A stretch of DNA of 64,000 nucleotides from JABCPE02 sp963518955. GTDB taxonomy: Bacteria > Bacteroidota > Bacteroidia > Flavobacteriales > Weeksellaceae. Where the stretch lies: assembly GCA_963518955.1 (NCBI GenBank), contig CAUQKI010000001.1:1-64000 (forward strand), written 5' to 3'. The notes under the pieces were generated by a model. That model searched no databases, was not told the origin of the DNA, and worked only from the letters and a program-made list of their open reading frames with translations. Within the stretch, counting starts at the first letter, position 1. Each line of letters starts with the position of its first letter. Both the position numbers and the translations under genes were made by a program. This document shows positions 1 through 8,639 of the stretch, piece by piece.

Positions 1-353
1 ATCCCTCTGCGGTAATTCAGATTGCAAAAATAGAAATTCCTACATTATCACGCAAGCACTTCTTTGTATTTTTTGCACATAATTATTTAACTCACTGATT
101 TATAACAAGAAAAATTTAAGGCAAATTGACTTTAATTTGAAAAAACTTATTTTTATTGATTATTTTATTCCTTATTACCATAGAGTTTAGTTAGAAAATA
201 TAATGTGATTACGATAAATTTGGCTTTAAAATGAGATAATAAACAGCTTTTAATCAAAAAAAACTTAAATTATTTTATAAAATTTGATGAAAATAATTTT
301 TGTCAGCATAATAATATTATATATATATTAAGTATAAGTATAAAAAGTAATTT
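1..353. other. AT-rich intergenic region at left edge
   Basis: No convincing gene is visible in these 353 bases. The stretch is very AT-rich, with homopolymer A and T runs and an AT-alternating tract near 315-330. The only recognisable signal is a possible leftward promoter near 25-55. It probably separates a leftward gene beyond the window edge from the small genes that end at 354. Confidence 0.6.
25..55 (-). promoter_or_regulatory. Possible leftward Bacteroidota promoter
   Basis: Read on the minus strand, 32-25 is TATTTTTG, which fits the -7 consensus TAnnTTTG. A TTG lies 20 bases upstream (55-53) at the expected -33 spacing. It would drive a gene beyond the left edge, which cannot be seen. 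Confidence 0.4.
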
Positions 354-797
354 TTATTTCATAAATAAATTGGCTGCACAGAAAAATATAGTGGAATAAT
401 AGACTTGTTCTTCATCATTTGTATTAAAATGAAGTTCTAATTTTAGATTATGTTTGAATGTATAGATAACATTAGTATCTGCAATAAATTTATTATTCCA
501 ATATATTCTATAATATGCCAAAAAGAAAAACAGCTCTATTTTGTCTTTTTGATTCATTATAAACCTTTCATAGAAAAAATATGCTTTCCTATAAAAAGGT
601 ATTTCTAAATTTTGGTAAGTAATTTTCGTTCCCAGCCAAAAGAAGGATTCTACTTTGAGCAGAAGTTCATCTTTTGCATTATATATTTCTCCTATCAACT
701 TTCCGCATTTTGATTTTCTTTTCATGTAAAGAAATAGTTCCTCATCCTTATAGAAATTTACTGAAAAATCATCATTAACGATTACTGTTATTATCAT
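354..797 (-). CDS. Hypothetical protein, 147 aa
   Basis: I do not recognise this protein. It has no signal peptide, no clear transmembrane helix and no cysteine motif. It is rich in Phe, Tyr, Ile, Lys and Asn and looks beta-rich, with aromatic residues scattered throughout (for example FFWLG near 52 and AYYRIYW near 94). Its start lies 16 bases after the stop of the 80-aa gene upstream, so the two probably form one transcription unit. Base composition is more AT-rich than the iron-uptake genes beyond. It could be a lineage-specific orphan; function unknown. Confidence 0.6.
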   Translation of the reverse strand: MIITVIVNDDFSVNFYKDEELFLYMKRKSKCGKLIGEIYNAKDELLLKVESFFWLGTKITYQNLEIPFYRKAYFFYERFIMNQKDKIELFFFLAYYRIYWNNKFIADTNVIYTFKHNLKLELHFNTNDEEQVYYSTIFFCAANLFMK

Positions 798-813
798 CTT
801 ATTTTTAAAAAAA

Positions 814-1056
814 TTACAATAATCCTAAAATATGTAGTAAATAGACCATCAAAGCAACTAATAATGAAAACATGAAAATTCCTACAAAGAAATTATAAAA
901 TCCCTGTGCAAAACCACTTACTATCTCATTTTGATTGGCTGAAAGACTTTCTTTCTTAATATTTTTCTTAAAGATTCTAAAAAAATAATACCTGGTATTA
1001 ATTCCGAGAAAATCAATAAGAAACTCCTTTATAATTATTTCAATTATTACTTCCAT
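814..1056 (-). CDS. Small putative membrane protein, 80 aa
   Basis: I do not recognise this protein. The N-terminus is Ile/Glu-rich, the middle is basic (around KKNIKKES, 30-37), and the last 30 residues form a strongly hydrophobic segment that should span the membrane once. It precedes the 147-aa gene by 16 bases on the same strand, so a two-gene operon is likely. It starts just after the terminator hairpin that closes tonB, so read-through from tonB is possible. Function unknown. Confidence 0.55.
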   Translation of the reverse strand: MEVIIEIIIKEFLIDFLGINTRYYFFRIFKKNIKKESLSANQNEIVSGFAQGFYNFFVGIFMFSLLVALMVYLLHILGLL

Positions 1057-1074
1057 ACCTTAATTTTAAATAAA

Positions 1075-1100
1075 AAATAAGCAATTTTCATTGCTTATTT
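1075..1100 (-). terminator. Terminator hairpin after tonB
   Basis: An 11-bp perfect stem, AAATAAGCAAT against ATTGCTTATTT, with a 4-base loop overlaps the tonB stop codon. On the minus strand it is followed by a T-rich run, as expected for intrinsic termination. Confidence 0.7.
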
Positions 1101-1817
1101 AAATTCAATCGTATATGTTCCTGTGGATTGTGTTTTTCCTTTTTCGGCTTTTACATGTTTTTTGACCATTGTGATGGCGTTATTTATCGCATTACGAGAC
1201 CTCAGCCCTCCCACTCTTTGGGCAGAAATCACCCTTCCATTCGCATCCACCACATAAGAAATCGTGATAGAGCCTTTTTCTTTCACGCTATGGGCAGGAA
1301 GTTTTCCTTTATAATTATTAGTCCCTGGAATTCCTGAAATCAATTTCCTATCAACACCTATTTTGCTTTCCTTTACGACTTCTTTTTTGGCTTCAGTTTC
1401 TTTTTTAGTGTTGGCTTCTTTTGTCTTGGCTGTTTTTGCATCAGCGATTTCCTTTTTTGTATCTTTTTTCTTAGACTCTTCTTTTTTTATTTCTTCATTA
1501 GCCGCTGGCTCTTTTGATGCAGTTACTTCTTCTTTCACGGGTTCAGCTGGCTTTTCTATAGGAACTTCCTGTTTTTTAGGAGTTTCCGAAGGCTGAGGCG
1601 GAAGTGGCTGTACATTTTGCACTTCATCCACCATAGGCGGATCCAATGAAATGTTTTGAGCCAAAGAATCTCGGAATTCCAAATCCTCTTCTATCGAAAC
1701 ATTTTTGGCCAATTCATCTTTTTCTCTTTGTTTTTTATTTATAGGGATAATGTGCAGCACTCCTACAAATAGAATGCTGATAACCGCTGTCAATCCTATG
1801 CTTTTTACCTTGTTCAT
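1095..1817 (-). CDS. tonB: TonB-family energy transducer
   Basis: TonB carries proton-motive-force energy from the inner-membrane ExbB/ExbD motor to outer-membrane receptors. The 240-aa protein has an N-terminal membrane anchor (about 7-25), then a long periplasmic spacer (about 60-160) rich in Pro, Lys, Glu and Ala. The C-terminal TonB domain (about 180-240) includes a GSITISYVVDANGRV-like strand and ends in TYTIEFK. It starts 1 base after the stop of the ExbB-like gene, so the two are translationally coupled. The nearby siderophore-type receptor is the likely client. No ExbD is present. Family assignment is firm; the client is inferred. Confidence 0.85.
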   Translation of the reverse strand: MNKVKSIGLTAVISILFVGVLHIIPINKKQREKDELAKNVSIEEDLEFRDSLAQNISLDPPMVDEVQNVQPLPPQPSETPKKQEVPIEKPAEPVKEEVTASKEPAANEEIKKEESKKKDTKKEIADAKTAKTKEANTKKETEAKKEVVKESKIGVDRKLISGIPGTNNYKGKLPAHSVKEKGSITISYVVDANGRVISAQRVGGLRSRNAINNAITMVKKHVKAEKGKTQSTGTYTIEFK

Positions 1818-1818
1818 C

Positions 1819-2451
1819 TTAATTCATATTTTTGATTTCTTCTATGATTTCCAGAAATTTATTTTCTCCCATTTTCAGTGACAGTTCTATTCTATATGTC
1901 AGTGAACCTAAAATCAATTTAAATATATAAATAAGTCCTCCTAACATAGCTCCAATGCTCACTGGGAAAAACGAAGTATAAAAACGCTCATCAGACAAAT
2001 CCGAAAAACCTTCTGAAAAAAAGAAAATGATAGAAATACCCGTTCCTAGAACTCCCAAGAACAAAACCACCCTCGCCCAAAGGCTGAATTTAAAAAGGTC
2101 TTTTCGTAGTTGGATAACTTCTGTTTCTCTCTGATTAACTATCGTGACAAACATCTCCAGTGAAGATTTATCTATTTTTTCTAGTCCTTTTCTTATGATT
2201 CTGGCTTCTGGAGAAGAAATCCTTTTGCATAAATCCTTTGCGGAATCTAGGCGGTGGTCATACAGACAGTCTGCTATATTATCCAAAAAATCATCCTCCT
2301 CTGTATCCATCAATTTTAGTGATAGATATTTTTCGAAAAACGAATACAAAACGACCACTGCAAGAACAAACATAGCCACCACAAAAAAACTAGTAACCAT
2401 CTGTCCGCTAAAGAGCAATTCCCAAAGTGAAATTTGATTTCCCTTCTCCAT
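1819..2451 (-). CDS. ExbB/TolQ/MotA-family proton channel subunit
   Basis: This 210-aa protein shows the ExbB/TolQ layout: a short N-terminus, a first membrane helix (about 17-39), a long cytoplasmic domain (about 40-122), then two helices (about 124-146 and 162-184). The last two correspond to the pore-lining pair. In this family the channel uses proton flow to energise TonB, here encoded immediately downstream. The sequence is divergent, so sub-family (ExbB rather than TolQ) is inferred from the tonB neighbour. A normal partner ExbD gene is absent from the window. Confidence 0.7.
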   Translation of the reverse strand: MEKGNQISLWELLFSGQMVTSFFVVAMFVLAVVVLYSFFEKYLSLKLMDTEEDDFLDNIADCLYDHRLDSAKDLCKRISSPEARIIRKGLEKIDKSSLEMFVTIVNQRETEVIQLRKDLFKFSLWARVVLFLGVLGTGISIIFFFSEGFSDLSDERFYTSFFPVSIGAMLGGLIYIFKLILGSLTYRIELSLKMGENKFLEIIEEIKNMN

Positions 2452-2468
2452 ATATTTTTAATTTTTGA

Positions 2469-2476
2469 CAAAGATA
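2469..2476 (-). promoter_or_regulatory. -7 promoter element for the ExbB-TonB pair
   Basis: On the minus strand this is TATCTTTG (TAnnTTTG), 18 bases upstream of the ExbB-like start codon. No clear -33 TTG is seen at the usual spacing. Confidence 0.5.
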
Positions 2477-2538
2477 AAGGTTTTTCCTTTGAATAACGCT
2501 AATGTGACTCTATTTTGTATCACGATATACAATTAAAA

Positions 2539-2568
2539 AAACAGACTATTCCGAAAAATAGTCTGTTT
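2539..2568 (-). terminator. Terminator after the TonB-dependent receptor
   Basis: A perfect 12-bp stem (AAACAGACTATT against AATAGTCTGTTT) with a 6-base loop lies 18 bases past the receptor stop. On the minus strand it is followed by a T run. It separates the receptor/ABC operon from the ExbB-TonB unit. Confidence 0.8.
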
Positions 2569-2586
2569 CTAGATAAAAATTAGTTA

Positions 2587-4929
2587 TTAAAATGAATATG
2601 ATATCGTCAGTTTATAATTTCTATTTCTACCTGGGTTAATTTGGAAATTAGCCTGATATGGCTCATCCGCAGGGTCATTAGAATACAAATCATTGCTAGA
2701 AAGGGCATTGTTGTAATATGTTTTGTTCAAAATATTTTCTACATTCAGCCCTATTCTGATGTTATTCTTCGCCTGATAATAGATTGTTCCATTTAGAAGA
2801 GTGTATGCTGGAAGAATTTGGTCATTTTTCTCAGTTCTATATGTTTTATCAGTATAGAACACTCCTAAACCAATTCCAAAGCCTTTCATAAATGTACGAG
2901 GTTCATAGTTTGCCCATGCATTGAAGGAGTGTTTAGGCGTCCATGGAGTTTTGTTATGAGATAGATCCGCTTTTCCTGGCTCTGGCTCCTGCATTCCTAG
3001 GAACGCATCTGTGAATGCATAACCTACCTTAGCATAAAGCCCTTTGAAGATTTCTGCATCTGCATCTACTTCAAAACCTCTAGAATATGCTTTTCCTACC
3101 TGACTTCTCACATAGTGTCCCACAATAAGGTTTTTCTTTTCTATATAGAATCCTGAAATAGTAACATTCAATCTGTCTTTCTTTTCTAATTTAATACCCC
3201 CTTCTATCTGTATTCCTTCCTCTGGTTTAAAGAGTTTTCCTGTTCTATGGTCATGAGAACGAGTTGGTTTGAAGAAACTAGAAGAAGATCCGTAGATAGT
3301 CATGAAATTCTTAATCGGCTGGAATGAAAGCGCAGCTCTATAAGTGAAATTATGATGAGAGCCATTACTAGGGTTGGGTTGTGCCGTTATTAATCTTTCC
3401 CCATCATACATTCCATCAAAATAATCATATCTTCCACCAAGTAAAACTTTAAATCTATCTGCAAATTCTATCCAATCTTGAAGATAAAATCCTGTAACCA
3501 CTTCTTTCATAGAAACCACCCTATCTATATCCACTCTTCTCTCTCCCATTCCAAGAACAGGGTCTACGATAGGAATATTCTGACCACTTGTCCCCTCTGT
3601 AACAGTTCCTTTCCAAGTTTTTCTATCCAAGTAAGAGAAAGTATTTCCTACTATCATCTTATGCTTAAAGTCCCATGTTTTAAATCCAAAACTAAAATCT
3701 AGCTGATTCATTAATGGTCTTGTAACATGTTTAAAATGGTATGGTCCATTTCTTCTTGATAAAGTGTTTGTAGCTTTATCCACGAAAAGAACCTCTTCCA
3801 TCAAATAGTCTAATGAGTCATCGAAGTAAGAAAGCTTGTAGTCAAAAGTTCCTCCGAAATCAAATCTATGTTTGTATTTCAGATAGAATTCCTTTTTCTC
3901 ATTTTTCAGATAGTCACGCTTATCAGATAAATTTATCATAGGATTTATCCAGTCATAAGGTTTTCCGTCGTTTGTTGCAGGAACACCAACATCTGCTCCG
4001 TAAAGGTCATTGTTATACTGCGCAAAGAACTCCAATGTATTTTGGTGGTCTGGCGTATACTGTAGCATGAGGGAAGAGTTGAAATTCTTTTCTTTTATCC
4101 CTTTGAAGCCATCTGTATTCATCAGTCCTGCATCTACACGGTATCTCAGCTTGTTAGAAATAGGCCCTCCTACTCCCATTTCTACATTATATGTATTGTA
4201 ACTTCCAATTGTGAATTTTGCTTCACCCTGAGTGGTGTAAGTTGGCTTTTTTCTAATAATGTTGATAATTCCCCCTAGTGCAGAGTGTCCAAACATATCA
4301 CCAGAAGGACCTTTTAAGAACTCTACTCTCTCCACATTGGCAAAGCTGGCAACAGGAGCACTCTGAGTAATCGTATGTCTTTCGTCTCTGATTCCGTCAT
4401 ATAGAACCACAAAGTTATCAAACCCTCTTATGTTAAAGAACTGGAAACCAGCAAACTGCTTCACTGGATTTACCCCAGCAACCATCTTAGAAGCCTCCTC
4501 TATATTGTTAATATTCCATTTCTGTAATACTGCACGGTTGAGCACATTTACAGTCATTGGAGCATCTAGGTTCTTTATATTTAATTTATTAACTTCTAAT
4601 TTTTTCTGTGTAGAAATCACCACTTCTGGTATTTCTTTAGAACCTTCCTTCATCACCACATAGACTACAGGAGTATTCGCTCCTACGCTTCTGCTGAATG
4701 GATGAAAATTTTCTGCTGAGAAAGTCAGTGTTCCTTTTGAAGATGGGATATTGATGGTAAATTTACCATTCCCATCTGTAACCGTTTCTGTAGTAGACCC
4801 CTCAAAACTTACCTTCACATTTGGAATAGCATTTCCCGAGGTATCATGCACCTCCCCTGTAATCACAGCCTGCGCATATAAGCCGATAGAAGCCAATACG
4901 AAACCTGCGCTTAGAATTTTTCTAACCAT
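2587..4929 (-). CDS. TonB-dependent siderophore-type receptor
   Basis: Outer-membrane gated channel that imports a metal chelate using TonB energy. The 780-aa protein has a signal peptide (about 1-20), a carboxypeptidase-regulatory-like beta domain (about 23-95) common in Bacteroidota receptors, a plug domain (about 115-225, with the motif NIRGFDNFVVLYDGIRDERH shortened here to its RGF and YDGIRD cores), and a long beta-barrel. It ends in Phe (SYSF), the usual outer-membrane insertion signal. The plug and barrel style resembles FhuA/FecA ferric-siderophore receptors. It lies 42 bases downstream of the ABC ATPase gene, so it is probably the last gene of the ABC operon. Ligand is not determined; haem or cobalamin are less likely alternatives. 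Confidence 0.88.
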   Translation of the reverse strand: MVRKILSAGFVLASIGLYAQAVITGEVHDTSGNAIPNVKVSFEGSTTETVTDGNGKFTINIPSSKGTLTFSAENFHPFSRSVGANTPVVYVVMKEGSKEIPEVVISTQKKLEVNKLNIKNLDAPMTVNVLNRAVLQKWNINNIEEASKMVAGVNPVKQFAGFQFFNIRGFDNFVVLYDGIRDERHTITQSAPVASFANVERVEFLKGPSGDMFGHSALGGIINIIRKKPTYTTQGEAKFTIGSYNTYNVEMGVGGPISNKLRYRVDAGLMNTDGFKGIKEKNFNSSLMLQYTPDHQNTLEFFAQYNNDLYGADVGVPATNDGKPYDWINPMINLSDKRDYLKNEKKEFYLKYKHRFDFGGTFDYKLSYFDDSLDYLMEEVLFVDKATNTLSRRNGPYHFKHVTRPLMNQLDFSFGFKTWDFKHKMIVGNTFSYLDRKTWKGTVTEGTSGQNIPIVDPVLGMGERRVDIDRVVSMKEVVTGFYLQDWIEFADRFKVLLGGRYDYFDGMYDGERLITAQPNPSNGSHHNFTYRAALSFQPIKNFMTIYGSSSSFFKPTRSHDHRTGKLFKPEEGIQIEGGIKLEKKDRLNVTISGFYIEKKNLIVGHYVRSQVGKAYSRGFEVDADAEIFKGLYAKVGYAFTDAFLGMQEPEPGKADLSHNKTPWTPKHSFNAWANYEPRTFMKGFGIGLGVFYTDKTYRTEKNDQILPAYTLLNGTIYYQAKNNIRIGLNVENILNKTYYNNALSSNDLYSNDPADEPYQANFQINPGRNRNYKLTISYSF

Positions 4930-4971
4930 TTTTAATAATTTTTAAAGTTATTTTTGATTTAAACTAGTACT

Positions 4972-5730
4972 CTATGGATTGTATATTATATGTCTGCGTC
5001 CGTTGATATTATGTATTTCTGATTCCACATCGAATAATTCCTTTAACAGCTCTGGTGTGAGCACCTCATCGGTAGGCCCCTGCAATAGGACTTCTCCTTT
5101 TTTCATCGCAACCAGCTCATCACAGTATATAGAAGCAATATTCATATCATGAATCGCTGAAAGAACTGTAACTCCCATATTTTTAATGATATTCATAATC
5201 TCTATCTGATGCCCGATATCCAAGTGGTTCGTAGGCTCATCTAGGATGATGAATTTACTTTCCTGCACCAAAAGTCTTGCTATCAAAACCCTTTGTTTCT
5301 CACCTCCCGAAAGGGTATTAAAACTACGGTCTCTATAGTCCTCCAGTTTCATTTCGTGGAGTACCTTGTCTACTTTTTCTAGGTCTTCTTTGGAATAGTT
5401 TTCTAGTGTATCTTTGTGAGGATATCTCCCCATCTCTACCACCTGCTGAACGCTAAAATCAAACTGACCGCCAGACTCCTGAGCCAAAACTGCTATTTTT
5501 TTTGCTCTTTCTCTTCCCGACAGCTGGAACAAATCATGCTCATCAAAAAAGATACTGCCTCCCGTTGGCTTATTTACTCCGTATATAGTTTTCAGCATCG
5601 TTGATTTCCCTGAACCATTATGCCCTATTACCCCTACGAAAGAGTTTTCCTTTACGCTGAATGATACATCTTTTAGGATTTCAACTTTACCTACTTTAAA
5701 ATTCAAATTTTCTACTCTCAGCTTCTCCAT
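4972..5730 (-). CDS. ABC transporter ATP-binding protein (FecE/FhuC type)
   Basis: Cytoplasmic ATPase of a type II importer for iron chelate or a similar ligand. Walker A is GHNGSGKST (36-44), the signature LSGGE is at 140-144, Walker B is FIILDEP (160-166), and the DIGHQ D-loop region follows. Length (252 aa) is normal for FecE/FhuC. The start codon overlaps the permease stop by one base (TAATG), so translation is coupled. Upstream are the permease and binding lipoprotein; downstream is the receptor. Iron-siderophore substrate is inferred from this set. Confidence 0.88.
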   Translation of the reverse strand: MEKLRVENLNFKVGKVEILKDVSFSVKENSFVGVIGHNGSGKSTMLKTIYGVNKPTGGSIFFDEHDLFQLSGRERAKKIAVLAQESGGQFDFSVQQVVEMGRYPHKDTLENYSKEDLEKVDKVLHEMKLEDYRDRSFNTLSGGEKQRVLIARLLVQESKFIILDEPTNHLDIGHQIEIMNIIKNMGVTVLSAIHDMNIASIYCDELVAMKKGEVLLQGPTDEVLTPELLKELFDVESEIHNINGRRHIIYNP

Positions 5731-6779
5731 TATTTTCCTGTTTTAAATGAGTAATTCTTGTCCATCAACATCCAAAGGAAGAACGGCCCTCCTATAAGTG
5801 ATGTAAGGATACCTATCGGTAAGTCCTTCGGATAGAAAGCATTTTTAGCAAAAAGGTCACAGCAGAGCAGGAAAATCGCTCCTATCACCGCTGCCATAGG
5901 AACCAACCTTACATGTTTATTTCCGCAGAGCATTCTCGCTATGTGCGGCACCATCAGCCCCATAAATCCTATCGCTCCTGTTGCTGATACCAAAACAGAT
6001 GTAAGTAATGATGCGATGATAACTATAAATGTTTTCATTAAATTAACATTCATCCCCAGCATCGTAGCGTTTTCATCTCCGAAAAGCAACAAGTCCAATG
6101 ATTTAGACAATCCTAAAACTACGAAAATCACCAAAACAAGCACCACAAAAGGAATAGGTAGTAGTTCCCAAGTAGCACCTCCCAAACTTCCCATTGTCCA
6201 GAATAATGCACTTTTCACTTGACTCGCATTTTTCGCTAAAGAAATTATCAAATCTGTAAGCGCCGTAAAAATAGTAGATATAGCCAATCCAGAGAGAATC
6301 AGCCTCGTAGTAGATGTATTTCTTCCGTATTCTGTTCCTATCACGAAAACCAACACACTACATATCAAAGTTCCTATGAAAGCCCCTGTAGAAACAGATG
6401 CCAGCCCCATAGCTCCTCCTCCCAAAACAATGACAAACACCGCTCCTGTAGATGCCCCTGATGCTAAACCAAGCACATATGGGTCTGCGATAGGGTTTTT
6501 GGTCACACACTGCATCAGCACACCGCAGACAGCAAGCCCAGCCCCACAAATCATTGATAATAAAACCCTTGGAAGTCTGACTTCCCAGATTATAGTTTCG
6601 TGGGTCAGCTGCCAATACGGCTCATAAATCTCCGTTCCTGTTATTTTATTTACTGCTATTTTATATGCTGTTTCTGCATCTAGATTAGAGGTGATCACCC
6701 CTATCGCCATTACAAATAATATAAATAAAACCACACACAATATCGAAAATACGACTCCAAATCGATATCTACTTTTCAT
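5730..6779 (-). CDS. FecCD-family iron-type ABC permease
   Basis: Membrane subunit of the importer. The 349-aa protein is hydrophobic throughout, with about ten membrane helices, and carries family motifs such as LPRVLLSMICGAGLAVCG (about 70-87) and the cytoplasmic coupling segment GAIGFMGLMVPHIARML (about 267-283). A single protein of this size homodimerises in the family. Its start overlaps the end of the binding-protein gene by 11 bases, and its stop overlaps the ATPase start. Family is secure; ligand inferred. Confidence 0.9.
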   Translation of the reverse strand: MKSRYRFGVVFSILCVVLFILFVMAIGVITSNLDAETAYKIAVNKITGTEIYEPYWQLTHETIIWEVRLPRVLLSMICGAGLAVCGVLMQCVTKNPIADPYVLGLASGASTGAVFVIVLGGGAMGLASVSTGAFIGTLICSVLVFVIGTEYGRNTSTTRLILSGLAISTIFTALTDLIISLAKNASQVKSALFWTMGSLGGATWELLPIPFVVLVLVIFVVLGLSKSLDLLLFGDENATMLGMNVNLMKTFIVIIASLLTSVLVSATGAIGFMGLMVPHIARMLCGNKHVRLVPMAAVIGAIFLLCCDLFAKNAFYPKDLPIGILTSLIGGPFFLWMLMDKNYSFKTGK

Positions 6780-7755
6780 ACAACAATTTATTTAATTTAA
6801 TTATAAAATCTATGTTTCTAACTCCTGGCGAAATATCCTCCAAAGCTATTTTATGGATATTATCATTTTTTACTGCTGGTAGATTTTTCAGAGCTGGGTG
6901 TTCTTTCAGCGCCTTTTTCTTATCTTCATAAGATGAGCGCCCTTCTCCCTCCATATCTGCTATTATAATGATATCTGGGTTTCTATCTACTAAACTTTCG
7001 TATGATACGAACACATGGTCTGCCGACTGGTCTGCATAAACATTCTGCCCGCCTGCTCTATTTATAAGGTCTGTAGTAAGTCCCGCAGAAATATATAGTC
7101 CGTTTTCTATAACTGAGAAAACCAAAACTTTTGGTTTGTTTTCTTTTTTTACAAAATTTTTCTGTGCGTTTTCCAGTTTGGCTTTCATTTCAGAAACCAC
7201 TTTTTCTGCATTTTTTTCTACTTTAAAAATCTTTCCCAAAGTATAGAAATCCTCATAAACTGTTTCAAGAGTTTCATTATCCCTCACTGCTTTTGCGACA
7301 AATGGATAAATTCCCTTATCGATAAGCTCCTGTGGTGTTCCCGTAGCCTCTGATTTGATTGCGCCGTCCCATCCAGAAACGAAATCCACTCCTGAAAGCA
7401 AAAACTCTTCCTTGGAGTAAATAGCATGATGCCCTTTAAGCCTTACAGGAATCTTATCATATGCTTCTTTAAATTCTGGTAAAATAGGTCCTTCCTCTGT
7501 CGCTACTACTATTTTGTCTCCTAAACCTAACGCCAAAAACATCTCCGTCATAAAATGCGAAAACAAAACTGCCTTCTCTGGCGTTTTATTCACATTCACG
7601 ACCAAAGTATCCGCGCCGTCATTAAATTCATATGAAAAATACGCCTCCTTTTTTTCTTCTTTTGTTTCTTTTGAAGAAGCCTCTCCTGCGCCTTTGGAGC
7701 AGGACAACTGGGCTAATAAAATCATCGATGATAAAACTACCTTCAATACTTTCAT
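6769..7755 (-). CDS. ABC transporter substrate-binding lipoprotein
   Basis: Captures the ligand in the periplasm and delivers it to the permease. I start it at the Met at 7755, because the lipoprotein signal MKVLKVV...LLAQLSC then begins correctly, with the lipobox cysteine at residue 19. An in-frame Met 36 bases upstream would add a charged stretch before the signal. The mature part fits the periplasmic binding fold (PF01497): a SHFMTEMFLALGLGDKIV segment, a central helix and a C-terminal lobe with a PGVRNIDFI motif. It is the first gene of the SBP-permease-ATPase-receptor operon. Ligand is probably a ferric siderophore or haem. Confidence 0.85.
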   Translation of the reverse strand: MKVLKVVLSSMILLAQLSCSKGAGEASSKETKEEKKEAYFSYEFNDGADTLVVNVNKTPEKAVLFSHFMTEMFLALGLGDKIVVATEEGPILPEFKEAYDKIPVRLKGHHAIYSKEEFLLSGVDFVSGWDGAIKSEATGTPQELIDKGIYPFVAKAVRDNETLETVYEDFYTLGKIFKVEKNAEKVVSEMKAKLENAQKNFVKKENKPKVLVFSVIENGLYISAGLTTDLINRAGGQNVYADQSADHVFVSYESLVDRNPDIIIIADMEGEGRSSYEDKKKALKEHPALKNLPAVKNDNIHKIALEDISPGVRNIDFIIKLNKLLYEK

Positions 7756-7816
7756 TTCAATTCTTGTTAAAAATTCTGGCAAAAGTAACATTTAAAATTT
7801 ATCATTACAAATAAAA

Positions 7817-7842
7817 TGTCATCTTTTTTCAAAAACATGACA
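7817..7842. promoter_or_regulatory. Inverted repeat in a divergent promoter region
   Basis: TGTCAT and ATGACA face each other across 14 bases, midway between the iron-uptake operon (leftward) and trmB (rightward). It could be an operator for the uptake operon. It does not match a canonical Fur box. Confidence 0.3.
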
Positions 7843-7888
7843 CTAGTCAGTATTTATTGTTTTTCTTTTTTCACATTTGTATTTTTTC

Positions 7889-7896
7889 TACTTTTG
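7889..7896 (+). promoter_or_regulatory. -7 promoter element for trmB
   Basis: TACTTTTG matches TAnnTTTG, 20 bases upstream of the chosen trmB ATG. No -33 TTG is seen at standard distance. Its position supports the downstream Met rather than the upstream TTG at 7857 as the true start. Confidence 0.55.
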
Positions 7897-7916
7897 CGGT
7901 CTTTAATTATAATAAA

Positions 7917-8594
7917 ATGGGGAAAAATAAATTGGCTCGCTTTGCCGAAAACAAGACACTTCCGAATGTAATTCAGCCCACACGAGAGGAGGCTCTGAAT
8001 GGATTTTATCTAAAAGGAAAATGGAGACAGGATTTCTTTAAAAATGATAAACCCATTGTCCTAGAACTCGGCTGCGGAAAAGGAGAATACTCTGTAAACA
8101 TGGCAAAAGCATTCCCTGATAAAAACTTCATCGGGATAGATATAAAGGGCGCAAGATTTTGGTTTGGTGCAAAGGAAGCTCATACTTTGGGAATGAAAAA
8201 TGTGGCTTTTCTGAGAACGCAGATAGAGCTGATAGAGCATTTTTTCGGCGAGGAAGAAATAGATGAAATATGGATCACTTTCCCAGACCCACAGATAAAA
8301 TACCGCAGAACCAAACATAGGCTCACAAATCCTGAGTTTCTAGAACGATACAAAAAAATCTTAAAGAAAAACGCTGTAATCCATCTAAAAACGGATTCTG
8401 AATTTCTGCACGGATACACTCTGGGACTACTACAAGGGCTAGGACACGAGATTTTATCTGCTCACCATGACATCTATGGTGCGCCCGAATATGACCCAGA
8501 AACGCCGCTGCTCAGAGAAGTGAGAACCTACTATGAGGAGCTTTTCTCTTCCAAAGGGAAAACCATCACTTACATTAAATTCAGAATTAAATAA
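7917..8594 (+). CDS. trmB: tRNA (guanine-N7-)-methyltransferase
   Basis: Uses S-adenosylmethionine to make m7G46 in the variable loop of tRNAs. The SAM-binding motif VLELGCGKGEYS lies at about 48-59, and FPDPQIKYRRTKHRL (about 125-139) is the TrmB hallmark segment. The protein is 225 aa, normal for the family. I start at the Met at 7917 (MGKNKLARF), because the 20 residues upstream are Phe-rich, overlap the promoter element and are not family-like. Followed 45 bases later by ruvC, probably on the same transcript. Confidence 0.93.
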   Translation: MGKNKLARFAENKTLPNVIQPTREEALNGFYLKGKWRQDFFKNDKPIVLELGCGKGEYSVNMAKAFPDKNFIGIDIKGARFWFGAKEAHTLGMKNVAFLRTQIELIEHFFGEEEIDEIWITFPDPQIKYRRTKHRLTNPEFLERYKKILKKNAVIHLKTDSEFLHGYTLGLLQGLGHEILSAHHDIYGAPEYDPETPLLREVRTYYEELFSSKGKTITYIKFRIK

Positions 8595-8639
8595 AACTGA
8601 TTATCATATATTTACAAGTTCAAAAATCACTACTCTGGT

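Noticed and set aside
1..353. End of an rRNA operon or a tRNA gene at the left edge
   Set aside because: No conserved rRNA segment, CCA end or cloverleaf arms could be found; the stretch is AT-rich and unstructured.
4930..4971. Cobalamin riboswitch or separate promoter before the TonB-dependent receptor
   Set aside because: The gap is only 42 bases, too short for a riboswitch, and no TAnnTTTG element is present. The receptor is better seen as the last gene of the ABC operon.
7756..7916. Fur box upstream of the iron-uptake operon
   Set aside because: Partial AT-rich similarity only; no match to the 19-bp Fur palindrome at acceptable quality.
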